A stretch of 64,000 bases of DNA from NCBI GenBank assembly GCA_963675365.2, contig CAXXVA010000003.1, positions 992,001-1,056,000 of the forward strand. Direction: 5' to 3'. Positions within the stretch are counted from its first letter, which is position 1. Each line of letters starts with the position of its first letter. The notes under the pieces are model-generated. The model was not told the origin of the DNA and made no database searches. It saw nothing but the letters and a program-made list of their open reading frames with translations. The stretch is from CAXXOK01 sp963675365. Lineage in GTDB: Bacteria; Bacillota; Clostridia; Christensenellales; Aristaeellaceae. Shown here piece after piece: positions 8,161 through 16,203 of this stretch. The position numbers and the translations under genes are program-made.

Positions 8161-9465
8161 ATGCAGCATGTAATCACGGCGGTACTGGAAGGCTCGGTTG
8201 CCCAGGCGCACGGCCTTCAGATCGGCGACATGCTGCTTGCGATCAACGGGGAATCCGTTGCCGACGAGATTGATTACCAGTCCCTGACCGCACACGAGCG
8301 GGTCAAGCTGACGATCGTGAGAGGCGGCAGAGAACAGACCGTCGACATCCGCAAAGAAGATTGGCAGCCCCTGGGGCTGTGCTTTGGCGAAAGCATGGCG
8401 CTCAAAGCGCGAACATGCCAAAACAAATGCATGTTCTGCTTCATTGACCAGATGCCGCCGATGCTCCGTTCCACCCTTTACGTAAAGGACGACGACTGGC
8501 GCTTTTCGCTGATGATGGGTAACTACATCACACTGACGAACGTGGATGAACGGGAGTTTGACCGCATCCTGAAACGCCATGCGTCGCCTTTGTACGTCAG
8601 CGTGCACACCACGGACCCGGATCTGCGCCGCCGAATGATGAGCAACAAGCGTGCGGGCGAGATCATGCAAAGGCTTCTGCGGCTGAAAGAAGCGGGAATA
8701 CGCTTCCATTGCCAGATTGTGTGCTGTCCGGGTCTTAACGATGGAGACGCCCTGACAAAGACGCTCAACGACCTCGCTTCCCTCGCCCCCGCGGCCGTTT
8801 CGGTTGCGATCGTCCCCGTCGGACTGACCAGATTCCGCCAGGGCCTGCCGGAGCTCAAACCCTTCGCTGCGGCGTCGGCCAAAGCGCTGCTTAAGCAGAT
8901 TGAGCCGTTTCAGCAGCGCTGCCGGGAAACGCTTGGGACGACGTTCGCCTTCGCCTCGGATGAGTTTTACTGTCTGAGCGGCGAAGCCTTGCCGCCCGAA
9001 GCGTGGTACGAGGGGTATCCGCAGATTGAAAACGGAGTCGGCCTGCTCAGACAGTTCGAGGGTGAAATGCGGGAAGCGGCCGCGGATGACGAAGCGCCGC
9101 AACATGAAGAACCGCGGACCTTCGTCATCGTCACCGGCGTCGCCGCCGCGCCGTTTCTGCGGCAGTTCGCGGATGCCTACGCGCCTAAAAACGCGTCGGT
9201 GCATATTGCAACGATCAGGAATCGCTTTTTCGGGGAAACGGTCACGGTCGCCGGGCTGTTAACGGGCCAGGACACGCTGACGCAGCTTTCCCCCGCTCTT
9301 GTCAAAAGTGCGGACAGGATTCTGATCCCCGCCGGTATGCTGCGTCACGACCGGGATATGTTTTTGGACGGCATGACGCTCAGGGAGTTTGAAAGCCGTC
9401 TGCCCGTACCCGTACGCGTCGTAGATGACGGCGCCGATTTTTACAACGCTTTACAAAACCGATAG
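8161..9465 (+). CDS. PDZ/radical SAM/DUF512 protein (TIGR03279-like)
   Basis: Radical SAM protein of unknown reaction, 434 residues. An N-terminal PDZ-like segment (about residues 1-70, SVAQAHGLQIGDMLLAINGE) leads into the [4Fe-4S] motif C86xxxC90xxC93 (TCQNKCMFCFID). The rest is the DUF512 region, and the LYVKDDDWR and SVHTTDP segments are well conserved in this family. It starts eight-nine bases after GGAGGG. It sits 10 bases upstream of der, an arrangement common in Clostridia, which suggests a role in ribosome or translation-linked chemistry; that is inference only. Cytoplasmic, no signal peptide. Confidence 0.88.
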   Translation: MQHVITAVLEGSVAQAHGLQIGDMLLAINGESVADEIDYQSLTAHERVKLTIVRGGREQTVDIRKEDWQPLGLCFGESMALKARTCQNKCMFCFIDQMPPMLRSTLYVKDDDWRFSLMMGNYITLTNVDEREFDRILKRHASPLYVSVHTTDPDLRRRMMSNKRAGEIMQRLLRLKEAGIRFHCQIVCCPGLNDGDALTKTLNDLASLAPAAVSVAIVPVGLTRFRQGLPELKPFAAASAKALLKQIEPFQQRCRETLGTTFAFASDEFYCLSGEALPPEAWYEGYPQIENGVGLLRQFEGEMREAAADDEAPQHEEPRTFVIVTGVAAAPFLRQFADAYAPKNASVHIATIRNRFFGETVTVAGLLTGQDTLTQLSPALVKSADRILIPAGMLRHDRDMFLDGMTLREFESRLPVPVRVVDDGADFYNALQNR

Positions 9466-9475
9466 GAGTGCAGAT

Positions 9476-10807
9476 ATGCCCAAACCGCTTGTGGCCATCG
9501 TCGGCCGTCCCAATGTAGGGAAATCCACCTTTTTTAATAAGATCGCCGGGAAGCGCATCTCAATCGTAGAAGATACGCCCGGTGTGACGCGCGACCGCAT
9601 CTACGCCGATACCGATTGGATGGGCCGTCACTTTACCCTGATCGATACGGGCGGCCTTGATCTGCGCAGCGACGACGTGCTTTTAAAAAACATGCGCCGC
9701 CAGGCGCAAATCGCCATGGACACGGCAGATGTCATCTGCCTGTTTTGCGACGGGCGCGTTGGGCTGACTACCGAGGATTCCGAAGTCGCCGCGCTGCTGC
9801 GTAAAACGCGCAAACCCATTTTGCTGGTTGTCAACAAGATCGACAATCAGAACCAAAACGACGCGCTGTACGAGTATTACAGCCTCGGCCTTGGCGACCC
9901 AATCGCGATCTCCTCCACCAACATGCTGGGTCTGGGCGATCTTCTGGAAGAGATCGTCCACCGTCTGCCCCCGCCCGATGCCGACGAACAGGAGGAGGAG
10001 AGCGAGGTCATTCAGCTTGCGGTCGTCGGCCGCCCAAACGTCGGCAAAAGTTCTCTTTGCAACCGCATCCTGGCCGAGGAGCGCACAATGGTATCCGATA
10101 TTCCCGGCACCACGCGCGACGCGATCGACTCCGCGTTCTTGGATACGGACGGCACGAAGTTCAACATCATCGACACTGCGGGCATGCGCAAAAAAAAGGT
10201 GATTGAGGACGAAAGCCTGGAACGCTATTCTGTGCTGCGTTCCATTACCGCAATCGACCGCTGCGACGTGGCGGTGCTGATGGTCGACGCGCAGGACGGC
10301 GTAACGGAGCAGGATACCAAAATCGCCGGTTTGATCCTGGACGCGGGCAAGGCAGTGATCGTCGCCGTGAACAAATGGGATCTGATCGACAAGGAAACCA
10401 ACACAATGACCAAGATGGAAAAGCAAATCCTGAGCGATTTGAAATTCATGAGTTATGTGCCGGTACTATTCCTGTCCGCGCTTACGGGCAGGCGAGTCAA
10501 TACGGTGCTCTCCAAGGTGAAGGAAGTCATGGAAAACTACCGCCGCCGCATCCCCACCGGAGTTCTGAACGAAGCGCTGGCTGACGCGCAGATGAGCCTG
10601 CAGCCGCCCATGCAAAGCGGACGGAAACTGAAAATCTATTATGTGACGCAGCAATGCGCCAGCCCGCCGACTTTTGTATTCTTCGTCAACGACAAAGAAC
10701 TCATGCATTTCGCCTACGAACGCTACTTGGAAAACCATCTGCGGAAAAGCTTTGCGTTTGCCGGCACGCCACTCCGCTTCATATTGCGGGATAAGGAAAA
10801 AGACTAA
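9476..10807 (+). CDS. der: Ribosome biogenesis GTPase Der (EngA)
   Basis: Essential double-domain GTPase needed for 50S subunit maturation. Two complete G domains are visible, each starting GRPNVGKS (about residues 10-17 and 185-192), with DTPGVTRD and IPGTTRDAID switch regions and NKID / NKWD specificity motifs, followed by the C-terminal KH-like domain (GTPLRFILRDKEKD). The start is set at 9476 (MPKPLVAIVG) by AGGAG seven bases upstream; the same frame opens 17 codons earlier inside the DUF512 gene but lacks a site there. 443 residues, usual length. Confidence 0.97.
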   Translation: MPKPLVAIVGRPNVGKSTFFNKIAGKRISIVEDTPGVTRDRIYADTDWMGRHFTLIDTGGLDLRSDDVLLKNMRRQAQIAMDTADVICLFCDGRVGLTTEDSEVAALLRKTRKPILLVVNKIDNQNQNDALYEYYSLGLGDPIAISSTNMLGLGDLLEEIVHRLPPPDADEQEEESEVIQLAVVGRPNVGKSSLCNRILAEERTMVSDIPGTTRDAIDSAFLDTDGTKFNIIDTAGMRKKKVIEDESLERYSVLRSITAIDRCDVAVLMVDAQDGVTEQDTKIAGLILDAGKAVIVAVNKWDLIDKETNTMTKMEKQILSDLKFMSYVPVLFLSALTGRRVNTVLSKVKEVMENYRRRIPTGVLNEALADAQMSLQPPMQSGRKLKIYYVTQQCASPPTFVFFVNDKELMHFAYERYLENHLRKSFAFAGTPLRFILRDKEKD

Positions 10808-10871
10808 CCCGGACAAACACTGTTGTCCGGGTCATAGCAGCCGTTTGGCATAAGCCATCGGCTTTATTTTT
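10808..10871 (+). terminator. Terminator region after der
   Basis: Two hairpins follow the der stop: CCCGGACAA/TTGTCCGGG (10808-10816 with 10823-10831), without a T run, and GCCG..TGGC/GCCA..CGGC (10840-10862) followed by TTTATTTTT. The second is a plausible intrinsic terminator and overlaps the end of the convergent argH. Confidence 0.6.
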
Positions 10872-12249
10872 GGAATTCTTTGAGCCAAGCCTCGGCGATC
10901 TCGATACTGTCCGCAACGGCGCCTGGCGCGGTACCGCCCCGGAGGCTGCGGCGGGATACGCAGGTTTTCAGTGCGATCGCCTGGTACACATCCTCGTCAA
11001 ACAATTCGCTTTCGCCGCGCAGCTCTTTAAGACTCATGTCTTCCAGGCTGCGCCCCTGCCGGATGCACTGCTTGACCAGCGTACCCGATACGTGGTGCGC
11101 ATCCCGGAACGGCAATCCCTTGCCAACCAGATAGTCGGCAAGGTCCGTCGCGTTGGTAAAGCCGAGCTTTGCGCTTCTTTCCATCTGTTCAATGTTAAAC
11201 GTTGTTGAGGCAAGCATCGCCGTAAATACGGTCAGGCAGCTTTTCAAGGTATCGTACGCGTCGAAAAACGCTTCCTTGTCTTCCTGCATATCCTTATTGT
11301 AGGCAAGCGGCAGACCTTTCATCACAGTCAGCAGCGCAGTCAGGTCGCCGTATACGCGCCCGGTCTTGCCGCGGATCAGTTCGCATGCATCCGGGTTTTT
11401 CTTCTGCGGCATGATGCTAGACCCGGTGGAATACGCGTCGTCCATGGTCACGGTCGCAAACTCGTTGGACGACCAGAGTATCAATTCCTCGCAGAAGCGG
11501 CTCAAGTGCATCATCGCAACGCTTGCCGCCGCTAAAAACGACAGGATGTAATCCCGGTCGCTGACGGCGTCCATCGCGTTGTCGGACACTTTGGAAAACC
11601 CTAGCAGCTCCGCCACGCGCTCCCGGTTCAGGTCATAGGTCGTGCCAGCCAGCGCGCCGGAACCCAGCGGCATCACGTCCGCTTCGTCAAAAGCGATGCG
11701 AAAACGCTTCAGATCGCGCATGATCATCTGCGCGTAGGCCATCAGGTGGAACCCGAGGGTCACGGGCTGCGCCTTTTGCAGGTGCGTATAGCCAGGCATC
11801 ACGGTTTCGGTGTGCTTTCCCGCAAGCGAAAGGATGGTTTCCAAAAGCGATTTCAGTTCGTTTTCCACGTCCCGGCATGCGAGCTTTGCAAACATCCGCG
11901 TATCCAACGCCACCTGATCGTTGCGGCTCCGGCCGGTGTGCAGGCGTTTTCCGGCTTCACCGATGCGTTTGGTGAGTTCGGACTCGACAAACATGTGAAC
12001 GTCTTCGGCGCTCAGATCAATTGTCAGCTTGCCGGCCTCATCGTCCTTGAGAATGTCCTCAAGGCCCTTGACGATCAAATCGCCGTCTTCCGCCGGGATG
12101 ATCCCCTGCTCTTTGAGCATGGTCGCATGCGCGATGGAACCCACAAGATCGCTGCGCAGCAAACGCCGGTCAAAGGGAATGGACGAGTGGAAATCGTCCA
12201 TCAGCTTCGCCGTCTGTTTTTCAAAGCGCCCCGCCCATAATTTTGCCAT
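10864..12249 (-). CDS. argH: Argininosuccinate lyase
   Basis: Splits argininosuccinate into arginine and fumarate, the last step of arginine synthesis. The 461-residue protein carries the fumarase/aspartase signature GSSIMPQKKNPD, and the HTGRSRNDQ and TVMPGYTHLQKAQP segments are canonical. Start at 12249 (ATG, MAKLWAGRFEKQ) is supported by AAGGAAGG six-seven bases upstream; a TTG two codons earlier touches that site. No argG is in the window. It lies 19 bases after the membrane protein at 12269, so it may be read from the MotA/OmpA-like operon, an odd pairing that I cannot explain. Confidence 0.97.
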   Translation of the reverse strand: MAKLWAGRFEKQTAKLMDDFHSSIPFDRRLLRSDLVGSIAHATMLKEQGIIPAEDGDLIVKGLEDILKDDEAGKLTIDLSAEDVHMFVESELTKRIGEAGKRLHTGRSRNDQVALDTRMFAKLACRDVENELKSLLETILSLAGKHTETVMPGYTHLQKAQPVTLGFHLMAYAQMIMRDLKRFRIAFDEADVMPLGSGALAGTTYDLNRERVAELLGFSKVSDNAMDAVSDRDYILSFLAAASVAMMHLSRFCEELILWSSNEFATVTMDDAYSTGSSIMPQKKNPDACELIRGKTGRVYGDLTALLTVMKGLPLAYNKDMQEDKEAFFDAYDTLKSCLTVFTAMLASTTFNIEQMERSAKLGFTNATDLADYLVGKGLPFRDAHHVSGTLVKQCIRQGRSLEDMSLKELRGESELFDEDVYQAIALKTCVSRRSLRGGTAPGAVADSIEIAEAWLKEFQK

Positions 12250-12268
12250 AATCAACCTTCCTTACACA

Positions 12269-12757
12269 TCATCCGCACGTTGTTCTGATGGAAAAGCTCA
12301 CACCCCACACATAATACGTGATCAGCACTTCCCTGACCGAATGGCTGTCCTTCTGGGTCAGGATCGTCGCCGAAACGCTGCCGCTGGATTTGGGCTGCAG
12401 CGATCGCAGTGTATAATCGCCCAGTTGCAGCACGTCGCCGTCCTGGGGGATAATCTGAATCTCGATCATCTCGATGGGCACCAGGCACTGGTTGGATAGT
12501 TCCAGCGTATAGGTGATGAACGCATAGTCCGCCGCGTCGCCGAGACCGACGTCGGAGAAAATCACGCCGGGAAACGCGCCAAGAGAAATGTATTGGCTGA
12601 CCTGCTGGTACAGTTCCGGCTGCGTAACCGCCGCGCGGCCCGTGCTTTCACAGTCCGCCACCGTAACTTTCGCGGTGAAGAAGAAATAACCGACGATCAC
12701 GAGGACCACGATCACCAGAGCGATCATGAACAGCATCAGATATTTGAGAAACGTCAT
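12269..12757 (-). CDS. Membrane-anchored protein of unknown function, third gene of MotA/OmpA-like operon
   Basis: I do not recognise this 162-residue protein. It has one N-terminal transmembrane helix (about residues 8-28) preceded by few charged residues, then an extracytoplasmic domain of about 130 residues rich in beta-branched residues, with two cysteines (one in VADCEST just after the helix, one at the C-terminus in RTTCG) and a third in NQCLVPIEM. The domain alternates hydrophobic strands and resembles a beta-sandwich. GGAG seven bases upstream supports the start. It follows the OmpA-like gene by 14 bases, so it is likely a partner of that complex at the cell surface. Confidence 0.7.
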   Translation of the reverse strand: MTFLKYLMLFMIALVIVVLVIVGYFFFTAKVTVADCESTGRAAVTQPELYQQVSQYISLGAFPGVIFSDVGLGDAADYAFITYTLELSNQCLVPIEMIEIQIIPQDGDVLQLGDYTLRSLQPKSSGSVSATILTQKDSHSVREVLITYYVWGVSFSIRTTCG

Positions 12758-12771
12758 GCCTTCACTCCGTT

Positions 12772-13770
12772 CTACTCATCGCCCTGCGACAGGATATTGC
12801 GAATCTCGTCGATCATTTCCGAATCCTTTAAGCGGAACTTGAATTCCACGCGGCGGGATGCGTCCATGTCTACATTCCCGCTGGCGTCATACACCGGATC
12901 GGAATAGCTTCGGCCCTTCGCGGTCAGAATACTGTACAATAGCGCCTGCTGTTTTTCCGTCAGCTGCGGCATTTCCAAACAGAATCTGACCACCGATAAC
13001 GCGCGTTCCTGCGAGAGTTCCAGATTATAAAGGTAACTGCCCGCCGTATCGGTATGACCTTCGATCACGATCTCGCCGAGGTATTCCACATACTCGTCGC
13101 TTAACAGCACCGACAGGTATACCGGCAGGAAGCGGTTGAGGAAATCGCGGCCCTCCTGCTTAATGGTGTTAGAGTTATAATCAAAGAATACCGTGGATTC
13201 CAGCATAATATCGCCGGTATTGGCGTCCACGGACGCCTTCAGGCTGGCAGCGGTCAGCGCGTCCGACAAATCGCGGATGATCTTGGTTCGTACGCCTACA
13301 AGATCTTCCAGCTTCTTTTGCTGCTCATCCATGGCGATTTGCTGGGCGTCCAGTAAATCCATCGCTGAGTTCAGCTTGGCTTCCTGCTGGGCGAGGGTGG
13401 ACTGCGATTCGGTCAGCGCGTCTTCCTTTTCAGTCAGAGCTGCCTGCGCCGCCGCGATGGTGGCCTCCTGATCGGTCAGCTTCTGCTCCTGAACGTTCAA
13501 CAGACCTTTCTGGATATCAATTTCCGACAGGGCGCTGTCCAGATCGTTTTGCTGATCCAGCAGCATCGACTGCTGGGCGTTGAGCTGCGCCTGTTTATCA
13601 TCGAGTTCCGCCGTTTTGGTCTCCAAGAGCGAAAAATACTGAAAAATGGTGTAGCAGAGCACGAGCACGAAAACAAGCAGCAGCGCGGCCATCATATCGG
13701 AATACGATATCCATGCCGCACCGCCGTCTACCCGCGAAGACCGTCCGCGTTTGCGTGCGTTTCCCCTCAT
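12772..13770 (-). CDS. OmpA/MotB-like protein with coiled coil (ZorB-like)
   Basis: 332-residue membrane protein. A short cytoplasmic basic N-terminus precedes one transmembrane helix (about 21-45) carrying an aspartate in YSDMMAALLLVF (D25), the position used for proton binding in MotB, TolR and ZorB. Residues about 50-155 form a long, heptad-like coiled coil with repeated LxxQ/LxxK patterns. The C-terminal domain (about 185-330) is OmpA-like peptidoglycan binding: TVFFDYNSNTIK and EIVIEGHTDTAGS, NLELSQERALSV. Its ATG overlaps the stop of the upstream channel gene. Together they would form a proton-driven motor anchored to the wall. No flagellar genes are near. Confidence 0.85.
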   Translation of the reverse strand: MRGNARKRGRSSRVDGGAAWISYSDMMAALLLVFVLVLCYTIFQYFSLLETKTAELDDKQAQLNAQQSMLLDQQNDLDSALSEIDIQKGLLNVQEQKLTDQEATIAAAQAALTEKEDALTESQSTLAQQEAKLNSAMDLLDAQQIAMDEQQKKLEDLVGVRTKIIRDLSDALTAASLKASVDANTGDIMLESTVFFDYNSNTIKQEGRDFLNRFLPVYLSVLLSDEYVEYLGEIVIEGHTDTAGSYLYNLELSQERALSVVRFCLEMPQLTEKQQALLYSILTAKGRSYSDPVYDASGNVDMDASRRVEFKFRLKDSEMIDEIRNILSQGDE

Positions 13771-15035
13771 CCCTGCTTGCCCCCGCCTTTTTGATTGCTG
13801 GCATGATCCTGATTCTCAAGCCCCGCCTGCAGCTTATCCGCCGCTTCGCTCATTCTGCGTGCCGAATCGGCCAGCGAATCCAGCTTGTCGGAAAGCTCCT
13901 TGTCCGCCTTCTGCCGGTTCGGCTGATCGCCCTTGCCTGCGGCTGTGTCTATGCTTTCCCGCATCGCTTCGATGCCTTGGGTAAGTCTGATCATCGTTTC
14001 TTCGTTATGCCGGAGCATCGCCTCAATCTCTTTACGATACTCCTTCCCGGCGCCCGCCATTTCCCGGTCCAGCGCCATCTCACGCACCGCTTCCAGGGTA
14101 TAGTTCATGTTCTTCTGCGCTTCCTGCATGCTGTGGTTCATCCTGTCCACGGCGTCGGCAAACGCGGCGAACTTGCCGTTCATCGACGCGTCCATCTGCT
14201 GCAGAAAGCGGTTGACGATGCGCTGGATGCCGTCCACCTGCTCGCGCGTCGTACCCTGGATAAAGTTATCCATCGACATCGTCAGCGGATGGGTAGCGCG
14301 GCTGACCGCAAGCTCCACCGCCCCGGCGATCTGCCCGCCGAGCTGGCCGATGGTCTGCTGCATGCTGACGTCCTCGTCCTGCTTCTGGATGATCATCTGA
14401 ACGTCCGAATCCAGCGGGCGCGGCATGGCGAGCTCGTAAAAGGTCTCGTCAAACGCATCCAGAGATTTAAACGCGCGGCCTTTGATGGTGTGATAAAACA
14501 CGTTAAAGGTAATCGAACAGATGATGCCGACGATCGACGTCGCAAACGCAAACCGCATGCCGCCAAGCAGCGTGGGAATGCTGGATATGGTTGTCGAGCT
14601 GTCGGCGAAGTTTAAGTTGGTCAGGCCCTCCATCATCCCAAGGAAGGTACCGAGTATGCCAAGCGAGGTTAAAAGCGTCGGCAATATCTCGGCAACCTGC
14701 GCATGGCCGGGTTTGTATACGACCGTATCTTCGTTGATGTATTCTTCCGTGTTGCACGGCAGTCCGCGCAGATCGAGCTGATCGGCGTTCAATAAAAACC
14801 GCTGCCATTCCGACCGCAGCGCGCGGCCCAGAAAGCGCGGCTCCTGCCACACCGGTTTTTTCTTGCTGCCCGTGGTGCGTTCCAGTTTGATCACGGCGCG
14901 GTTTAACAGCGTGCTGTTGCGGTACACCGGATAAATGCACTTGACGACGCCGAAGATAAACACCAGCGCGATCGTCGCATATACCAGTATTTCCGACAGT
15001 CCGACCGTTAATTGTTTGATGATTTCGTTGGCCAT
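13767..15035 (-). CDS. MotA/TolQ/ExbB proton channel family protein (ZorA-like)
   Basis: 422-residue inner-membrane protein. A first helix lies at about 15-35, then a cytoplasmic loop, then two channel helices with the family pattern (LPTLLTSLGILGTFLGM, and IPTLLGGMRFAFATSIVG through TFNVF). After about residue 205 a cytoplasmic tail of roughly 210 residues follows, helical and rich in Met, Gln and charged residues, reminiscent of the long tail of ZorA. MotA of flagella and TolQ/ExbB lack such a tail. The gene heads a three-gene operon with its own promoter. It may power an unknown envelope process or be part of a Zorya-type defence, but no ZorC/D/E gene is next to it. Confidence 0.85.
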   Translation of the reverse strand: MANEIIKQLTVGLSEILVYATIALVFIFGVVKCIYPVYRNSTLLNRAVIKLERTTGSKKKPVWQEPRFLGRALRSEWQRFLLNADQLDLRGLPCNTEEYINEDTVVYKPGHAQVAEILPTLLTSLGILGTFLGMMEGLTNLNFADSSTTISSIPTLLGGMRFAFATSIVGIICSITFNVFYHTIKGRAFKSLDAFDETFYELAMPRPLDSDVQMIIQKQDEDVSMQQTIGQLGGQIAGAVELAVSRATHPLTMSMDNFIQGTTREQVDGIQRIVNRFLQQMDASMNGKFAAFADAVDRMNHSMQEAQKNMNYTLEAVREMALDREMAGAGKEYRKEIEAMLRHNEETMIRLTQGIEAMRESIDTAAGKGDQPNRQKADKELSDKLDSLADSARRMSEAADKLQAGLENQDHASNQKGGGKQG

Positions 15036-15072
15036 GAACGCATCACCGATCCTCTTCCGTCAATTATTGATT

Positions 15073-15110
15073 ATCTTAACACTTTTTTCATGTATTGTAA
15101 ATATATTTAC
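15073..15110 (-). promoter_or_regulatory. Promoter with overlapping palindrome, MotA/OmpA-like operon
   Basis: TTTACA (15096-15101) and TAAGAT (15073-15078) on the minus strand, spacer 17. The -35 hexamer is overlapped by a perfect 14-bp palindrome GTAAATATATTTAC (15097-15110), a likely repressor or activator site. Confidence 0.6.
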
Positions 15111-15187
15111 CCCTCTCAACCTATTATACGAATGTAAATCATAGAATGATCCTTTTGTCCAAATATTGTAATCCATGGGATGTGTCG

Positions 15188-15342
15188 AAGGTTCCGAAAC
15201 CATTCGACTTTTAATCGAAACCATCGACATGCGCGGTGGTTTCGGAACCTTGCAAAGCAAGGATTCTTTGCACCGAGACCTGGCCGCGGGTGCAACAAGC
15301 AAGGTCGAGGCGAAGAGTCGATAAAGTGGAATACTTTATCGA
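15188..15342. repeat. Compound palindromic element in a 359-bp non-coding stretch
   Basis: The stretch 15036-15394 contains no gene I can support. It holds a set of inverted repeats: a perfect 15-bp pair AAGGTTCCGAAACCA (15188-15202) with its complement at 15237-15251; inside it a 5-bp pair TTCGA/TCGAA (15203-15207, 15215-15219); CCTTGC/GCAAGG (15248-15253, 15257-15262); TGCAAAG/CTTTGCA (15251-15257, 15266-15272), mutually exclusive with the previous one; and a 10-bp pair TCGATAAAGT/ACTTTATCGA (15318-15327, 15333-15342). It could be a mobile palindromic repeat or a structured RNA. No flanking target duplication is evident to me. Confidence 0.55.
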
Positions 15343-15346
15343 AACT

Positions 15347-15371
15347 AAAAAGGCGGGGCTTCCCCCGCCTT
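15347..15371 (-). terminator. Rho-independent terminator of hpf
   Basis: On the minus strand AAGGCGGGG, loop GAAG, CCCCGCC, then TTTTT, beginning 23 bases after the hpf stop codon. Confidence 0.85.
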
Positions 15372-15394
15372 GTAAATATTTCAATTTAAATGGC

Positions 15395-15937
15395 TTATGC
15401 TTCCGGCTCCAAAAGTCCAAGGTCGCCGTCCTTGCGCAGATACAGCACGTTGGTCTGATCGGTATCGATGTTGATAAACACAAAGAAACTGTGGCCGAGG
15501 AGTTCCATTTGGAACACCGCGTCATCCACCGACATCGGCCGGACCGGGAAGGTTTTATAGCGGACGACCTTGCGTTTATCCTCGTCCTTTTCATCGATTT
15601 CCTCGGTGAACTCAAGCTCTTCGGAGTGGAAGGCGTCCTCCCGCAGGCGTTTGGAAAGCTTGGCACGGTGTTTGTGAATCTGCCGTTCCATTTTTGCCAG
15701 CGCCTGATCGATGCTGATATAAAGGTTGTCGTCGCTGCCGGACTCTGCGCGGAGCACTACGCCGTCGATCGGTACGGTGATCTCGCAGGTGCGCCGGTGG
15801 TTTTTCTCCCGTGTCAGCCGTACCGTCATTTCAGCGTTCTGGTTCAGGTAGCGGCCCATTTTTTCGGTTTTGCGAAGCACGCGCTTTGTAACGGCCTCGG
15901 ACACGTTCATGTTTTTCCCGACGATGGTTGTCTTCAT
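15395..15937 (-). CDS. hpf: Ribosome hibernation promoting factor, long form
   Basis: Binds the 30S subunit and drives 100S ribosome dimers in stationary phase. Residues 1-100 are the HPF/RaiA domain (MKTTIVGKNMNVSEAVTKRV, then INQALAKMERQI-like helix seen as SIDQALAKMERQIHKH). After an acidic linker the C-terminal dimerisation domain runs from about 120 (RYKTFPVRPMSVDDAVFQME) to the end, ending DLGLLEPEA. The 180 residues fit long HPF of Firmicutes. GGAGT lies upstream of the ATG. It follows mnmA on the same strand after 266 bases in which I see no gene or clear terminator; a weak TATAGT box stands just before its site. Own terminator downstream. Confidence 0.95.
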   Translation of the reverse strand: MKTTIVGKNMNVSEAVTKRVLRKTEKMGRYLNQNAEMTVRLTREKNHRRTCEITVPIDGVVLRAESGSDDNLYISIDQALAKMERQIHKHRAKLSKRLREDAFHSEELEFTEEIDEKDEDKRKVVRYKTFPVRPMSVDDAVFQMELLGHSFFVFINIDTDQTNVLYLRKDGDLGLLEPEA

Positions 15938-16203
15938 GTTTGAGGACTCCTTTAACTATAAATTCAGGGTAACGCCTACACCCGCATTCGATTACGGCGG
16001 TGGCTTAAGATGATGATTGATCCGTGCCGGACGGTTTTTCAGTAAAAGCAAAACCGCGGGTTTCCGTAAACCGGTTGTGCATTCCGCCCGGCACGGTACG
16101 TATCTGTCTGTGCCAAGGGAACCACACTCCTTTCACGGGTCCGCGATTTCCATACGGAGTATTTCGACGCCGGACTCTGCGCTTCCTTCGCGAAGTTGTA
16201 AAA

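Noticed and set aside
8065..9204. 379-codon open frame opposite the DUF512 gene
   Set aside because: Arginine- and glycine-rich shadow with no recognisable domain; the plus strand carries an intact radical SAM gene.
12269..15035. Complete Zorya defence system
   Set aside because: Only ZorA/ZorB-like genes are present; no ZorC, ZorD helicase, ZorE nuclease or ZorF/G gene flanks them, and argH and hpf do. I keep only the similarity.
15938..16203. Small gene or RNA between mnmA and hpf
   Set aside because: Short open frames exist on both strands but none has a ribosome site or a recognisable product, and I see no strong stem or T run.
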